Under the pieces are notes generated by a model. The model saw only the letters and a list, made by a program, of their open reading frames with translations. It had not been told where the DNA came from and ran no database searches. Made by a program: the position numbers and the translations under genes. A stretch of DNA of 58,099 nucleotides, taken from NCBI RefSeq assembly GCF_003026475.1, contig NZ_PYMC01000024.1, positions 1 to 58,099 on the forward strand. The letters are read 5' to 3'. Shown here piece by piece: positions 34,988-43,857 of this stretch. The DNA is from Photobacterium lipolyticum (lineage in GTDB: Bacteria > Pseudomonadota > Gammaproteobacteria > Enterobacterales > Vibrionaceae). Position 1 is the first letter of the stretch, and the number at the start of each line of letters is the position of its first letter.

Positions 34988-35492
34988 AATTCCACCTTTG
35001 AATCACATTAGATAAAAACGATTAATTTTTATTGATCGAGAAATTAAGGTATTTGTGATTTGTGTTGGAAAATAGCGTAATTGATAATCTGATATATTCA
35101 GATTAATCATTGGCGTAAATAAATATACACAATCACATGTAACCAATATTAGATTTGTTTTCAGGCTAAAAAAAACAGAGTGTTATTTCTGTGATCCGTG
35201 GTAACTTAATTTTGAAAATACGGTAAGGAAAAAGGTGTTCAAGATCAAATTAAAAATCGTGGCGCTCATGCCAGTACCTAAAACCTGTTTTGTTTTTCCT
35301 TTGATGGTGATCGAGAAGCGGATCTCGCGTGGAGTATGTCAGTACGCGAACAATACGAAAAATCTTACGAGATTCAGACTGGTTGGGGTGATAGTGTGCA
35401 TATTACTCTGTGAGGCGGCATACATTAAATGGTGTGAAGAATTGATACTATGAATGATTGCTTGAAATAATCTTAAACACGTCAAAGGACTC
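34988..35492. other. Gene-free region with a short coding remnant
   Basis: 505 nt. A 36-residue open segment at 35303-35413 (DGDREADLAWSMS... ending ...WGDSVHITL) has protein-like composition but no start and may be the tail of a lost gene. Otherwise nothing clear. Confidence 0.35.
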
Positions 35493-36299
35493 ATGAAGAA
35501 ACTTACAGCTATTCTGACAATTCTCTCAATTATGTTTATTACCGCATGTAGTTATAAATTGGATGAGAGTAGCATCCCTTCCGAATCTCAGGATGCAATA
35601 GATTACATGCAATTGCTCATTGATGATGATATTGAAAAATTTAGAAGTAACTTCAATTCAGAACTTTTTAGTATAGTTACCGAAGAGGATCTACATAGGG
35701 TTACTGCATTCATTCCAGGTGGAGAAGTGCTTTCGACCAAGGTAATTAGTTGGAATATTCGCACAGTCAACTCTGTTTGGCATGGAAATTTCGTGCTTGA
35801 ATATCAGTTCACAAGTGGGTGGGCGGTAGCACAAGTTTCTTTGGGTCGTATAGGTGATAATACGGTTTTAAATGCGTTTAGCTTTACTCCCACAAAGGCA
35901 TCTCAGGAAGAGTTGAACTCCTTCTTAGCGGTTACTCCAACATTAGATCGTATTCTTATTGTAGTACTCACTTTTGCATCACTAATCTTTATGGTGATCA
36001 CATGTTATAGCGTTTACAAAACCCCAATGCCTGTAAAAAAATGGAAATGGTATTTACTATCATTCCTAGGCTTTGGTGCTGTTACTATGAATTGGACAAC
36101 TGGTGTGATCAATTTTCAATTATTAACAGTTCAGTTAGTAGGTTTCGGTGCAGGAACTGGAACTCAATATGCGCCCTGGATGTTTAAATTTACAGTTCCG
36201 GTTAGTGCTATGATTTTTTGGATGAGAAGAAAAAAGTACATCGAGCAAGCCAAGGCTTACACTACAAAACAATCGACTGAAGAACAGTCTGCTGATTGA
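35493..36299 (+). CDS. Hypothetical membrane lipoprotein (268 aa)
   Basis: Signal peptide with lipobox FITAC (Cys19), an N-terminal periplasmic-like domain (about 20-145) resembling DUF4019/DUF3887-type small folds, then three membrane helices (about 150-172, 186-205 and 228-245) and a charged tail. Not recognised by name. AAGGA lies 5 nt before the ATG. A lipoprotein signal followed by several membrane helices is unusual; the N-terminal helix may instead stay uncleaved. Confidence 0.75.
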   Translation: MKKLTAILTILSIMFITACSYKLDESSIPSESQDAIDYMQLLIDDDIEKFRSNFNSELFSIVTEEDLHRVTAFIPGGEVLSTKVISWNIRTVNSVWHGNFVLEYQFTSGWAVAQVSLGRIGDNTVLNAFSFTPTKASQEELNSFLAVTPTLDRILIVVLTFASLIFMVITCYSVYKTPMPVKKWKWYLLSFLGFGAVTMNWTTGVINFQLLTVQLVGFGAGTGTQYAPWMFKFTVPVSAMIFWMRRKKYIEQAKAYTTKQSTEEQSAD

Positions 36300-36322
36300 T
36301 GCGTTAGCCCTAGTTCAACAAA

Positions 36323-36550
36323 TCATTTGTAAAACACTGCACGCTCACGTCTGGGCGTGCACTCTTCACAACGCCATATCTTTTGAGGCTTCCCCAAATC
36401 CGCCTGCAGCCACGAAAACGTTGCGCCCAAAAATTGAATACACGGCCTGATATGCCTACAACTATCGCAAAGCTCTAGCCTTGGTGTTTTGACTAACTCT
36501 TTATCCGTATCAGTTACTGGCATCACTTTTTTCTCGTTATTGCTGCACAT
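36323..36550 (-). CDS. Small zinc-ribbon-like protein beside an SOS box
   Basis: 75 residues. Cys pattern LCDSCRHIRPC and WRCEECTP suggests a small zinc site. Not recognised. The ATG at 36550 has no good ribosome site; the ATG nine codons later is an alternative. Its promoter would contain the LexA-type box shared with the divergent gene. Confidence 0.55.
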   Translation of the reverse strand: MCSNNEKKVMPVTDTDKELVKTPRLELCDSCRHIRPCIQFLGATFSWLQADLGKPQKIWRCEECTPRRERAVFYK

Positions 36551-36561
36551 TGATTAATTTA

Positions 36562-36577
36562 CTGTGTGTTCATACAG
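36562..36577. promoter_or_regulatory. LexA-type SOS box
   Basis: CTGTGTGTTCATACAG in the wider palindrome TACTGTGTGTTCATACAGTA, matching the gammaproteobacterial LexA consensus. It lies between two divergent small genes. Confidence 0.7.
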
Positions 36578-36601
36578 TAATTTGCGCAAGGAGTACTGTA
36601 A

Positions 36602-36802
36602 ATGGCGCATACAATCAACTGGCAAGCCATTGATTTTACAGTTGAAGAACTTGCTGCAAGTACATACGGCGAAGACCGTACTGAAGTAGGGGGGTATTTG
36701 GTGGAAATGGTAATGAAAGAGAATAAAGGGCCGCTAGATGCAGAGCCGTTGAAGATGGTTAGAACCCTGCTGGCTGAAGCCGAGATGGCTGGTCGTGAAT
36801 GA
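36602..36802 (+). CDS. Small hypothetical protein (66 aa), probable SOS gene
   Basis: 66 residues, acidic, helical (TVEELAASTYGEDRTEVGG, DAEPLKMVRTLLAEAEMA). Not recognised. AAGGAG lies 8 nt before the ATG and the LexA-type box ends 24 nt before it, where bound LexA would cover the promoter. A terminator follows. A phage or genomic-island origin is likely but not shown. Confidence 0.65.
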   Translation: MAHTINWQAIDFTVEELAASTYGEDRTEVGGYLVEMVMKENKGPLDAEPLKMVRTLLAEAEMAGRE

Positions 36803-36814
36803 AGTTGAAATGAG

Positions 36815-36846
36815 AAGGCCAATTAATGGTTGGCCTTTCGATTTTT
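36815..36846. terminator. Terminator after the SOS-linked gene
   Basis: AAGGCCAA pairs with TTGGCCTT, followed by TCGATTTTT. Confidence 0.75.
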
Positions 36847-36888
36847 GGTATGTGTTACGGACGTTATAGTAAATGCGAACAAATTTAC

Positions 36889-37311
36889 TTAGCTTTCTTC
36901 TGACTGCCTCAATTTAGTACAAGTTTCTTTGCTAACTACATCTGTAACAAAACCACCATTACCTAGGTACCAAAAACGAACACCAAGATCATTATTTATC
37001 TCTTGACTAAACGTTTTGCATGCATATGGGAACATGTCTTTCTCGGCATAAGGCTTGTTTATATCCCAGTACCAATGAGGGTTGGGTAAACGGAACACAA
37101 TGGTTAACAACGATCTTTCTGCGTCAAATTGGAAGGTTTGGACACCACCACGGAAAGGAGTTGAAGGTACATCATTCAGTGTATTCAATTCTGTCTTATA
37201 AACTTCAGGTAAATTCCCTTGGTAATCACTTGGTGGTGGGGTTAATTTAGTCGAGATACAACCACTGAGTAATACTGATGCTGCAGCCAACGATACAATA
37301 CGGTAAATCAT
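36889..37311 (-). CDS. Hypothetical lipoprotein (140 aa)
   Basis: Lipobox LLSGC (Cys18), +2 residue Ile. A small soluble domain follows with FRLPNPHWYWDINKPYAEKDMFPYACKTF. Two later Cys (YACKTF and KETCTKL) may form a disulfide. Not recognised. A single gene between terminators. Confidence 0.7.
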   Translation of the reverse strand: MIYRIVSLAAASVLLSGCISTKLTPPPSDYQGNLPEVYKTELNTLNDVPSTPFRGGVQTFQFDAERSLLTIVFRLPNPHWYWDINKPYAEKDMFPYACKTFSQEINNDLGVRFWYLGNGGFVTDVVSKETCTKLRQSEES

Positions 37312-37650
37312 TATTGTCTCTTATTTTTTGTTATTGAACGGCGTGTTATTAAACGGCAAAAACATACACTTAGCAAGTGCGATTTGTTGCATTGACATGT
37401 GAGTTCTGTAAATAATCACAAATCTGATGTTGCCAGTACATGATGTCCAATTGATAAAGTTATGAAAAAGGCACATACAAAGACTTGAATTGTTCTGCGT
37501 CATTAATTGTCCAGAGAGTGCAGTAGTAGACGAAATTCAACAGAACACAGAGGTGGATTTAAGCAGCGGTAAAGTGAGTTAACCATGCACACCTATAACG
37601 GACACGTTTTTTGTCTGTCGCCATTTTGTCGCCACTGGCCGTTTTCAGGC
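37312..37650. other. Gene-free spacer
   Basis: 339 nt with no supported gene. Contains no clear promoter or repeat that I can identify. Confidence 0.45.
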
Positions 37651-37651
37651 A

Positions 37652-37678
37652 CAAAAAAGGCCACTAAAAAGTGGCCTC
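37652..37678 (-). terminator. Terminator of guaC
   Basis: On the minus strand AGGCCACT-TTTT-AGTGGCCT is followed by TTTTTTG. Confidence 0.88.
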
Positions 37679-37700
37679 TAATTGCTCGGAAATACCGAGT

Positions 37701-38744
37701 TTACTCTTTACCGTATACGTTGTTTTCCTGCTCCAAAACACGGATGAAAGTCGCTCGCTTCGTAAGCTCTTTCAAGTGCGCCGCGCCAACGTAGGTGCAG
37801 GTTGAGCGGATGCCGCCCATGATATCCTGGATGGTATTGTCAACTTCACCACGGAAAGGCAATAGCACGGTTTTACCTTCAGCTGCACGGTAGTTAGCCA
37901 CACCGCCTGAGTGCTTGTCCATCGCGCTCTGAGATGACATTCCGTAGAATTTCATGAAAGCTTTGCCGTCTTGATGAATAATTTCGCCGCCACTTTCTAC
38001 ATGGCCCGCCAGCATACCGCCGAGCATAACGAAGTCAGCACCGCCACCAAAGGCTTTAGCAACATCGCCGGCACATGCACAACCACCGTCACCGATGATA
38101 CGGCCGCCCAGTCCGTGTGCTGCATCAGCACATTCAATGATGGCTGAAAGCTGCGGGTAACCAACACCTGTTTTAACACGAGTCGTACAGACAGAGCCCG
38201 GACCGATACCGACTTTTACAATATCTGCACCAGCAAGGATCAGTTCTTCAACCATGTCACCAGTTACTACGTTACCCGCGCTGATCACTTTGTCCGGGAA
38301 TTCAGCACGTACTTTTTGTACGTACTCAACAAGGTGCTCAGAATACCCATTAGCAATATCAATACAGATGAAGATTAAGTCATCTGTCAGTGCCATGATG
38401 TCTTTGGTTTTTTGGAAATCGGCTTCTGATGTGCCGGTAGAGACCATTGCATTGTTTAGCACGGTAGCTTCATTGGATTCGATGAAACCAGCCCAGTCTT
38501 CAACGGTATAGTGCTTATGTACGGCCGTCATTACCCCGTGTTTCGCAAGGGAAGCGGCCATTTCGAAGCTACCGACTGAATCCATATTTGCAGCAATAAT
38601 TGGTACGCCAGACCATTGACGACCGCTATGCTTGAATGTAAAATCGCGGGTTAATTCGACTTGAGAGCGGCTTTTCAGGGTTGAACGTTTTGGACGAAAC
38701 AGTACATCTTTAAAACCCAATTTCAAGTCTTGTTCGATACGCAT
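37701..38744 (-). CDS. guaC: GMP reductase (GuaC)
   Basis: 347 residues, the same length as E. coli GuaC. Converts GMP to IMP with NADPH, in purine salvage. The catalytic Cys186 is in [21 protein letters not shown] without the CBS domains of IMP dehydrogenase; NMDSVGSF and [24 protein letters not shown] are typical. AAGGAAA precedes the start. A PurR-like box lies about 50 nt upstream. Confidence 0.96.
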   Translation of the reverse strand: MRIEQDLKLGFKDVLFRPKRSTLKSRSQVELTRDFTFKHSGRQWSGVPIIAANMDSVGSFEMAASLAKHGVMTAVHKHYTVEDWAGFIESNEATVLNNAMVSTGTSEADFQKTKDIMALTDDLIFICIDIANGYSEHLVEYVQKVRAEFPDKVISAGNVVTGDMVEELILAGADIVKVGIGPGSVCTTRVKTGVGYPQLSAIIECADAAHGLGGRIIGDGGCACAGDVAKAFGGGADFVMLGGMLAGHVESGGEIIHQDGKAFMKFYGMSSQSAMDKHSGGVANYRAAEGKTVLLPFRGEVDNTIQDIMGGIRSTCTYVGAAHLKELTKRATFIRVLEQENNVYGKE

Positions 38745-38795
38745 AGTATTTCCTTAGTATTATCGAATATTGCTCTCAGCCTTCCGGTTATTGGC

Positions 38796-38811
38796 AGATA
38801 ACCGATTGCGT
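38796..38811 (-). promoter_or_regulatory. PurR-like box in the guaC leader
   Basis: Minus strand ACGCAATCGGTTATCT resembles the PurR consensus ACGCAAACGTTTTCNT at 11 of 15 defined positions. The adjacent CGGTTAT/ATAACCG pair (38785-38804) forms a small hairpin over part of it. Confidence 0.4.
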
Positions 38812-38823
38812 CAGATGAGCAGG

Positions 38824-38860
38824 CACAAAAAAACCGGAGCGTTGGCAGACGCTCCGGTTT
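38824..38860 (-). terminator. Strong terminator upstream of guaC
   Basis: Minus strand AAACCGGAGCG/CGCTCCGGTTT, 11-bp stem, 8-nt loop, followed by more T. It ends the 49-residue gene just upstream. If the transcript continues, it could act as a guaC attenuator. Confidence 0.85.
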
Positions 38861-38866
38861 TCAGCA

Positions 38867-39016
38867 TTATAGGCCCAGAAAGTTAATTAACAAGTCTAAT
38901 AATGTATTTTTTTTTGTGCTATTCTCCCTAAGATTGAATCCGCAGCACACTGACTTTTTTGTAAAAATTCCTTCTTTCTCTTCCTGTACTCTTCCATTCT
39001 TGCTGGAACATTGCAT
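38867..39016 (-). CDS. Small protein (49 aa) upstream of guaC
   Basis: ATG at 39016 with AGGGGGA 4-5 nt upstream; encodes a basic, Cys-containing peptide (MQCSSKNGRVQEEKEG, SVCCGFNLRE) ending LLINFLGL. Its stop lies just before a strong terminator. Not recognised. The A9 run in its gene could cause slippage. Well-placed signals on both sides support expression, but no homologue is known to me. Confidence 0.5.
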   Translation of the reverse strand: MQCSSKNGRVQEEKEGIFTKKSVCCGFNLRENSTKKNTLLDLLINFLGL

Positions 39017-39090
39017 AATTCCCCCTACCAATAGTATTAAATAATGAAATGGTCGATTTTTTGATCTGATTGGCATCAAGAGCTTGCTAA

Positions 39091-39453
39091 GTGGATAGGT
39101 TTACCTTGTTAAGCAAAAGAAAAATTAAAAAGATATTCCCGCTTGATTTTTACGGGGAAGACGGAAGTTGGCGCTTCATAATTCGGGCCGAACAGCCTGG
39201 TGAAATCATCGATGCCATGTATTGGCGGGCATATATTTCATGCCACCGGAAGGATTTTGATTTGTTGCATATAGCAACGGATAAATTTAACTATAAGTAC
39301 AATTATTCGTCATCCGACTCATCAGAACTTCACTATGGTTTAGGCGGCGCACCGATGCGGGTGAACATGATGGGGCCGATTGTGCCGATCTCAGTGATCT
39401 TAAAGAAAATGGCGGTAAAAACAGCCCCGGTTTCGTTTAGAGTAAGTGCTTAG
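39091..39453 (+). CDS. Hypothetical protein (120 aa)
   Basis: Soluble, basic, no signal peptide. Contains DFYGEDGSWRFIIRAEQPGE and GLGGAPMRVNMMGP. Start given as GTG at 39091 with only a weak upstream AAGAG; the first internal ATG would remove a third of the protein. Not recognised. Ends at a strong terminator, which supports a real gene. Confidence 0.6.
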   Translation: MDRFTLLSKRKIKKIFPLDFYGEDGSWRFIIRAEQPGEIIDAMYWRAYISCHRKDFDLLHIATDKFNYKYNYSSSDSSELHYGLGGAPMRVNMMGPIVPISVILKKMAVKTAPVSFRVSA

Positions 39454-39494
39454 CCAGACGCTGTTCGAGATGGTAATGTAAAGAAATAAAACAT

Positions 39495-39533
39495 AAAAAA
39501 CGGAGTGTCCGACTTGTGGTCACTCCGTTTTTT
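39495..39533 (+). terminator. Terminator
   Basis: AAAAAACGGAGTG pairs with CACTCCGTTTTTT over a 13-nt loop. Confidence 0.9.
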
Positions 39534-39660
39534 ATGCTGGCTATAGTCAAGTGGCGATACTCAAACCACTTCAAGATGCAGAAATACAATGATTGAGTTC
39601 GCTGTGCAAGTTAAGCTATTGTTAGCAGAATGTACGTGCAGAGACCAAGAGGACATAGGA

Positions 39661-40134
39661 ATGAAGCAAGGACTTATACTGGCTGCAGGGTTAATGTTTC
39701 CGGCTATGGCTATGTCATCTTCATTGCCTGACATGGTAGGGCTGTGGCAGTGCGTACCGGAAAAGGTTGCTGCTGCGGGTGAACAAAGCTGGGTGAGGTA
39801 TGATTTCCGTCCGGATGGCACGATAAAGTCGCAAGAATGGATTCGCTATCAGGAAGAGAAACAGACGAAGTTGGAATATAACCTTTTCGTCGATTACCGC
39901 TATAAGCAAACAGGTCAGGATTATGTGCTCAAGCCTGTGCAATTGAGCCGTAAAATTATCACTGATACCTACAATACCAATCCATTTGATTATGATCAGC
40001 GTCGTGATGTAACCGGCTACCGTATTTTCTTTAAACCGATCTTACAGAGCGAAAACAAGGCGCAGTTTGATATGTGGTATCACATTACGCCTGCTGAGCA
40101 TTTTACTATGCAGTGTCAGCGGCAAATAAGCTGA
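39661..40134 (+). CDS. Hypothetical exported protein (157 aa)
   Basis: Sec signal peptide (MKQGLILAAGLMFPAMAMSS), then a beta-rich domain starting LPDMVGLWQCVP and ending MWYHITPAEHFTMQCQRQ; the two Cys may pair. It resembles lipocalin-like small periplasmic proteins, but this is not firm. The start at 39661 has AGGA directly upstream and gives the signal peptide. Confidence 0.7.
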   Translation: MKQGLILAAGLMFPAMAMSSSLPDMVGLWQCVPEKVAAAGEQSWVRYDFRPDGTIKSQEWIRYQEEKQTKLEYNLFVDYRYKQTGQDYVLKPVQLSRKIITDTYNTNPFDYDQRRDVTGYRIFFKPILQSENKAQFDMWYHITPAEHFTMQCQRQIS

Positions 40135-40205
40135 AATCACGGACTAGCTGATTGAATCAAAGAATAGGTCAATTCATCAGCTATCCATACGTTTTAATCA
40201 GCCGC

Positions 40206-41228
40206 TTATGTGCGGCTGCGTTCCAAAAGCCTCTGCTGGTATTGGGCTGGGGTATTTCCGCGATTGCGCTGAAATGCTTTATTAAAACTCTGTACATTGC
40301 TGTAACCGAGTGCAGCAGCAATCTCGGTAATGGGCATACCTTCCATCATGTATTTAATCGCGCTGTTGCAAAGCACATAACTGGTGATGCTGGTGAAGTT
40401 CCAACCGTATTGATGTAGCCGACGTTGCAGTTGCTGACGGGAAAGTCCAACCCGATCAGCGACAAAATCGATATTGGGTACACCATAGTACCGTGAGTAG
40501 TTGACCATTTCGAACATGACTTTTGCCAAATCGTGCGGTTGCGGCATATTGAGGAAATCATCGAGCTGCAGGTTTGACATCAACATGGGGCGGGTGACGT
40601 TAAACGCTTTGTTGTTACCATGTTCTAAGATGGATATGTCGACCCAGACTTTGGTCATTGGCGCATTCCATTGTATTTCTGTTCCAAAATAGGATTCAAT
40701 CAGGCCGTTGCCACAAGGAGGCCCGCTTATTTCCACATTAATAGGCACGTAGTTATCACCCATGTAATGCTTTAAAGCATGGTTGAACATGATGGCCATA
40801 CGCAAGCTGTCATGAAGCCGGGCACGACCTTTGGCGTAGCGGGTACTGTAACTCCATTTAATGATATTTCCTGATTGCTCTCCGTGAAAAGTGGCACCTG
40901 ACTGCAAGCAGGAAGTGCCGTAGTTAATGCGGCGAAATGCCAGCGCCAAATCCGGGCTCGATAGAAACCATTCTCCCAAATACCCCATTTTGTCGAATTT
41001 TATTTCATTGGCAATATTGATCATGAACGCCGGGTTGCCGGTTAACTTTTCAACGTGTTCCAGCCAGCCGACGACCTCGGAAAAAGGAATGAGAGACATC
41101 GGCTCTTTTAAAATTCGAGCGGGAATGCCTAATTGTTCATGATTAATTCCATAGTGTTTTTCCAGCCCGGTTAACAATGGCTGAAGAAAGACTGTTCGGA
41201 TAAAAGAAATATCAAGTGCTGCCATCAT
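40206..41228 (-). CDS. AraC-family regulator with Arabinose_bd-type sensor domain
   Basis: 340 residues. The N-terminal domain (about 20-215) is of the Arabinose_bd/OruR type. The C-terminal AraC domain has two helix-turn-helices: FVADRVGLSRQQLQRRLHQYGWNF, and ITEIAAALGYSNVQSFNKAFQRNRGNTPAQYQ. It is divergent from the DUF3302-like/HlyD pair and probably controls it. Ligand unknown. Confidence 0.88.
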   Translation of the reverse strand: MMAALDISFIRTVFLQPLLTGLEKHYGINHEQLGIPARILKEPMSLIPFSEVVGWLEHVEKLTGNPAFMINIANEIKFDKMGYLGEWFLSSPDLALAFRRINYGTSCLQSGATFHGEQSGNIIKWSYSTRYAKGRARLHDSLRMAIMFNHALKHYMGDNYVPINVEISGPPCGNGLIESYFGTEIQWNAPMTKVWVDISILEHGNNKAFNVTRPMLMSNLQLDDFLNMPQPHDLAKVMFEMVNYSRYYGVPNIDFVADRVGLSRQQLQRRLHQYGWNFTSITSYVLCNSAIKYMMEGMPITEIAAALGYSNVQSFNKAFQRNRGNTPAQYQQRLLERSRT

Positions 41229-41350
41229 CTACATCTTTTCATGTTTACCACGACTACGGATGATAACGGCGTGGATGGTTTTAATCAAAAAATTGATGAT
41301 ATTGATTTAATCTATCTCATTGTGATGCGAGATATTCCTTTTTAAACACA

Positions 41351-41818
41351 ATGCACCCAATCAAAACTTTGGAGTTGTTCAATTTGAGTCTGGTAAGCAT
41401 GCCGTTTGTAAATTCAGGGGTAGATACTGCTTTGCATATCGTCGCAGCGGTCGTTTTATTAGGAACGATAGCAGCAGCAGCGATAGGCTTTTGGAAGATC
41501 CACGAGTTACCTATTCATAAAGCCTCAACAAAACAACATCATCAGATAGGGTTGATCACTGCACTCACCTGGATCGGATTCGTCTGGCATTGGGTATGGG
41601 TGATCGCAGTATTTATCGCCTTTGTGGATGGTGAACAGGCATTACGTCGTATCAGGGATATCTGGAAGGGGGATGATGAGTCAGTCGTTTCGCCGTATTC
41701 GCAGCCAGATGATACGACCGAACCTGTTTTGGTTCAGTCAGGCAATGCGGAGCCGTCAGTAAAATCGGCTAAGTCTGTCACAACGCTCAAAGCGAAAGAG
41801 GAGGCTGAACATGCTTGA
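41351..41818 (+). CDS. Small inner-membrane protein, DUF3302/YiaW-like
   Basis: 155 residues. Two or three membrane helices with GFWKIHELPIHKASTK between them, reminiscent of the DUF3302 partners YiaW and YibI of E. coli, then a hydrophilic tail. It overlaps the HlyD-type gene by 8 nt, as those partners do with YiaV and YibH. The family call is from context and partial resemblance. Confidence 0.65.
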   Translation: MHPIKTLELFNLSLVSMPFVNSGVDTALHIVAAVVLLGTIAAAAIGFWKIHELPIHKASTKQHHQIGLITALTWIGFVWHWVWVIAVFIAFVDGEQALRRIRDIWKGDDESVVSPYSQPDDTTEPVLVQSGNAEPSVKSAKSVTTLKAKEEAEHA

Positions 41819-43034
41819 AGGTTTAGCGGTATGGGCACTGTTCATCTCATTATTACGTTTGGTGGGCATGCCGTGGAATAAATTTACCAAAGCATTTGCC
41901 TACCTTGGTGGCCTAAGCTGGTTGTTATTTGTCTGGGTCGGGCTTATCACCTTTGCCCCGATGGATCTGTCGGGGGGCTCTGTAGTGCAATCGCCCCATA
42001 TCCAGTTGCGTCCGGGATCCAGCAGTATTAAAGGGCATGTAAGAGCGATACACGTCAGCCCTAATGAGAAAGTCGCAAAAGATCAGCTGATCTATGAGCT
42101 GGATGATGAGCCGTATGTCATTGCGCTGAATAAGGCGGAAGCCAAGTTGGACTCGGTCAATGTTGCACTAATAATTGCACAAGAAGATGTTCGCATCTCT
42201 AAAGCGTCTTATGAAGCCGCATTAAAAGATATTGAAATATCGAAGAATCAACTTGTGGCTGCAGAAGAAGATCTGAAATGGAAAAAAACGACGCTGAATC
42301 GCTATGCCGAGCAAAATAGAGTGGTGATGCACACCATCACAGAAAGCATGATGGATGAGCAACGCACTGCGGTTGAGGTGGCTAAAGCTCAGCAAACCAC
42401 ACTGGTTTCTCAGTATGAAAAAGCCATGCTGGCAGCGAATAAAGCTAACTTGGCGTTTGAGAAGTCACAGCTTGTGGTTAACAGCCGTGCGGTCGATGTA
42501 ACCAGCGAGAAAGAGAATGTTGCTCAGGCGCAATGGAATGTTGATCACACCAAGGTTTATGCCCCAACAGACGGTTACCTGACGAACTTTATTATGCGTG
42601 AAGGCCAATATGTGGGGGTGATGCCGCGTATTCAGATGTACACCAACGAAAAGTATGTATTGATGCGAGTTAATCACCAGGCGATCCGTCATGTGAAAGC
42701 GGGCCAGATGGCGGAGTTCACCTCTGCGGTATACCCGGGCAAGGTGTTCAGTGCTGAAGTGGAAGGTGTTATTGAGGCAACGGGGGAAGCGCAGGGTAAC
42801 TTGTTAGCTCGTGACGATAATGTTCGTCAGACTACCGGGGTGAACGCTGCAAATAAACACCACTTCGTACGCTTAAAACTTGATGAATCAATGGACTATG
42901 ACATTCCGGTAGGCTCGGTTGGTTTAGCCTGGATCAGTGCGGAGAAGCCTATTCCCTTCTTTAACTTCCTGGATATTATTCGCGGAATTATCATTCGTAT
43001 GAAGTCTCAAATCTACTACGTTTGGTCTATGTGA
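41811..43034 (+). CDS. HlyD/EmrA-family membrane fusion protein (YibH/YiaV-like)
   Basis: 407 residues. N-terminal membrane helices, a lipoyl half-motif (VRAIHVSPNEKVAKDQLIYELDDEPY), a long coiled coil (about 120-240), the second lipoyl half (VYAPTDGYLTNFIMREGQYV) and a beta-barrel domain. Such proteins bridge inner-membrane pumps and outer-membrane channels. No pump or TolC gene is adjacent, as for YibH/YiaV. Confidence 0.85.
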   Translation: MLEGLAVWALFISLLRLVGMPWNKFTKAFAYLGGLSWLLFVWVGLITFAPMDLSGGSVVQSPHIQLRPGSSSIKGHVRAIHVSPNEKVAKDQLIYELDDEPYVIALNKAEAKLDSVNVALIIAQEDVRISKASYEAALKDIEISKNQLVAAEEDLKWKKTTLNRYAEQNRVVMHTITESMMDEQRTAVEVAKAQQTTLVSQYEKAMLAANKANLAFEKSQLVVNSRAVDVTSEKENVAQAQWNVDHTKVYAPTDGYLTNFIMREGQYVGVMPRIQMYTNEKYVLMRVNHQAIRHVKAGQMAEFTSAVYPGKVFSAEVEGVIEATGEAQGNLLARDDNVRQTTGVNAANKHHFVRLKLDESMDYDIPVGSVGLAWISAEKPIPFFNFLDIIRGIIIRMKSQIYYVWSM

Positions 43035-43059
43035 TTTCTGTAACCGTTACCTGATAATA

Positions 43060-43086
43060 AGGCGGCTATCCTGCCGCCTGCTTTTT
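43060..43086 (+). terminator. Terminator of the HlyD operon
   Basis: AGGCGGC-TATCCT-GCCGCCT followed by GCTTTTT. Confidence 0.85.
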
Positions 43087-43306
43087 CTCGGGGATCAGTC
43101 TTGACGCTGGCTGCTAGCCATCGAAATCGTTCAGCATACATCCCACATCCTACGAATCGGACTCTTTAAAGGATAATACCGTTCTGGTTAATAAGCCGGA
43201 TAGCTCAGTATGGTTGATAGATTTGACAGACTGCTGACCCAAATCTGACATAGCCAGAATACTCAAAGATACAATGTTCACTATCAATAACAACACAAAG
43301 CAGCTT

Positions 43307-43648
43307 ATGAAATTACTAATCTCTTGTTTATTAATGGTGTCATTTGTTCTGCCTTCGTTTGCCTGGGCAAAGAAAGGCCATCACGGCGGTCATCATCATG
43401 ATGTCGTTATCGTGAAGCACAAAAAGAAGCGTCACCATCACGACGATCATCACCATCACGACGATCACCACTATCATCAGAATGTTGTTGTGGTAAATCA
43501 ACCTCAACACCATTATCACCGCTCTCGGTTACCTGAGATTGCAACTTTTGCGGTGATCGCGGGGGTTTCTTATGCCATTGTTGAAAATGTGTTTTATAAG
43601 AAATCGGGCGATAATTACGTTTACACAGAGAGACCCGCAAATCGCTAG
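43307..43648 (+). CDS. Histidine-rich exported protein
   Basis: 113 residues. Signal peptide (MKLLISCLLMVSFVLPSFAWA), then a segment of about 45 residues packed with His and Asp (GHHGGHHHD, HHHDDHHHHDDHHYH), and a C-terminal hydrophobic helix (EIATFAVIAGVSYAIVENVF). Probably binds Ni, Zn, Co or Cu in the periplasm. The start could instead be the ATG at 43274. No metal transporter is adjacent. Confidence 0.75.
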   Translation: MKLLISCLLMVSFVLPSFAWAKKGHHGGHHHDVVIVKHKKKRHHHDDHHHHDDHHYHQNVVVVNQPQHHYHRSRLPEIATFAVIAGVSYAIVENVFYKKSGDNYVYTERPANR

Positions 43649-43695
43649 CATCGACTAATCATGATGGCTGTTTCTCTATGTGAAACCATGTTTGC

Positions 43696-43743
43696 AAAGG
43701 CGGCAATGTCTTGTTCCAGTAACGAGTACATCCGCCTTTTTTT
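43696..43743 (+). terminator. Terminator of the His-rich gene
   Basis: AAAGGCGG pairs with CCGCCTTT, followed by TTTT; the loop is 28 nt. Confidence 0.7.
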
Positions 43744-43857
43744 CAGCTGGCCTTATCGATCGGCCAATAAATTGTTAGTTTTGAGACAGATGGCAGTATG
43801 CCGCTTCACCCGTTTCCGATAGTATGAATCATTAAGAAACTTATAAGAGATGAATCG

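Noticed and set aside
35235..35453. 72-codon plus-strand frame
   Set aside because: Begins with a non-ATG codon, has an irregular composition, and overlaps a more protein-like remnant in another frame (35303-35413).
43432..43480. CRISPR-like short repeats in the His-rich gene
   Set aside because: The repetition comes from His/Asp codons within one reading frame; no spacers of constant length and no cas genes. No CRISPR array was seen anywhere in the window.
43407..43640. 77-codon frame opposite the His-rich gene
   Set aside because: Product is the antisense reading of His/Asp codon repeats; not a gene.
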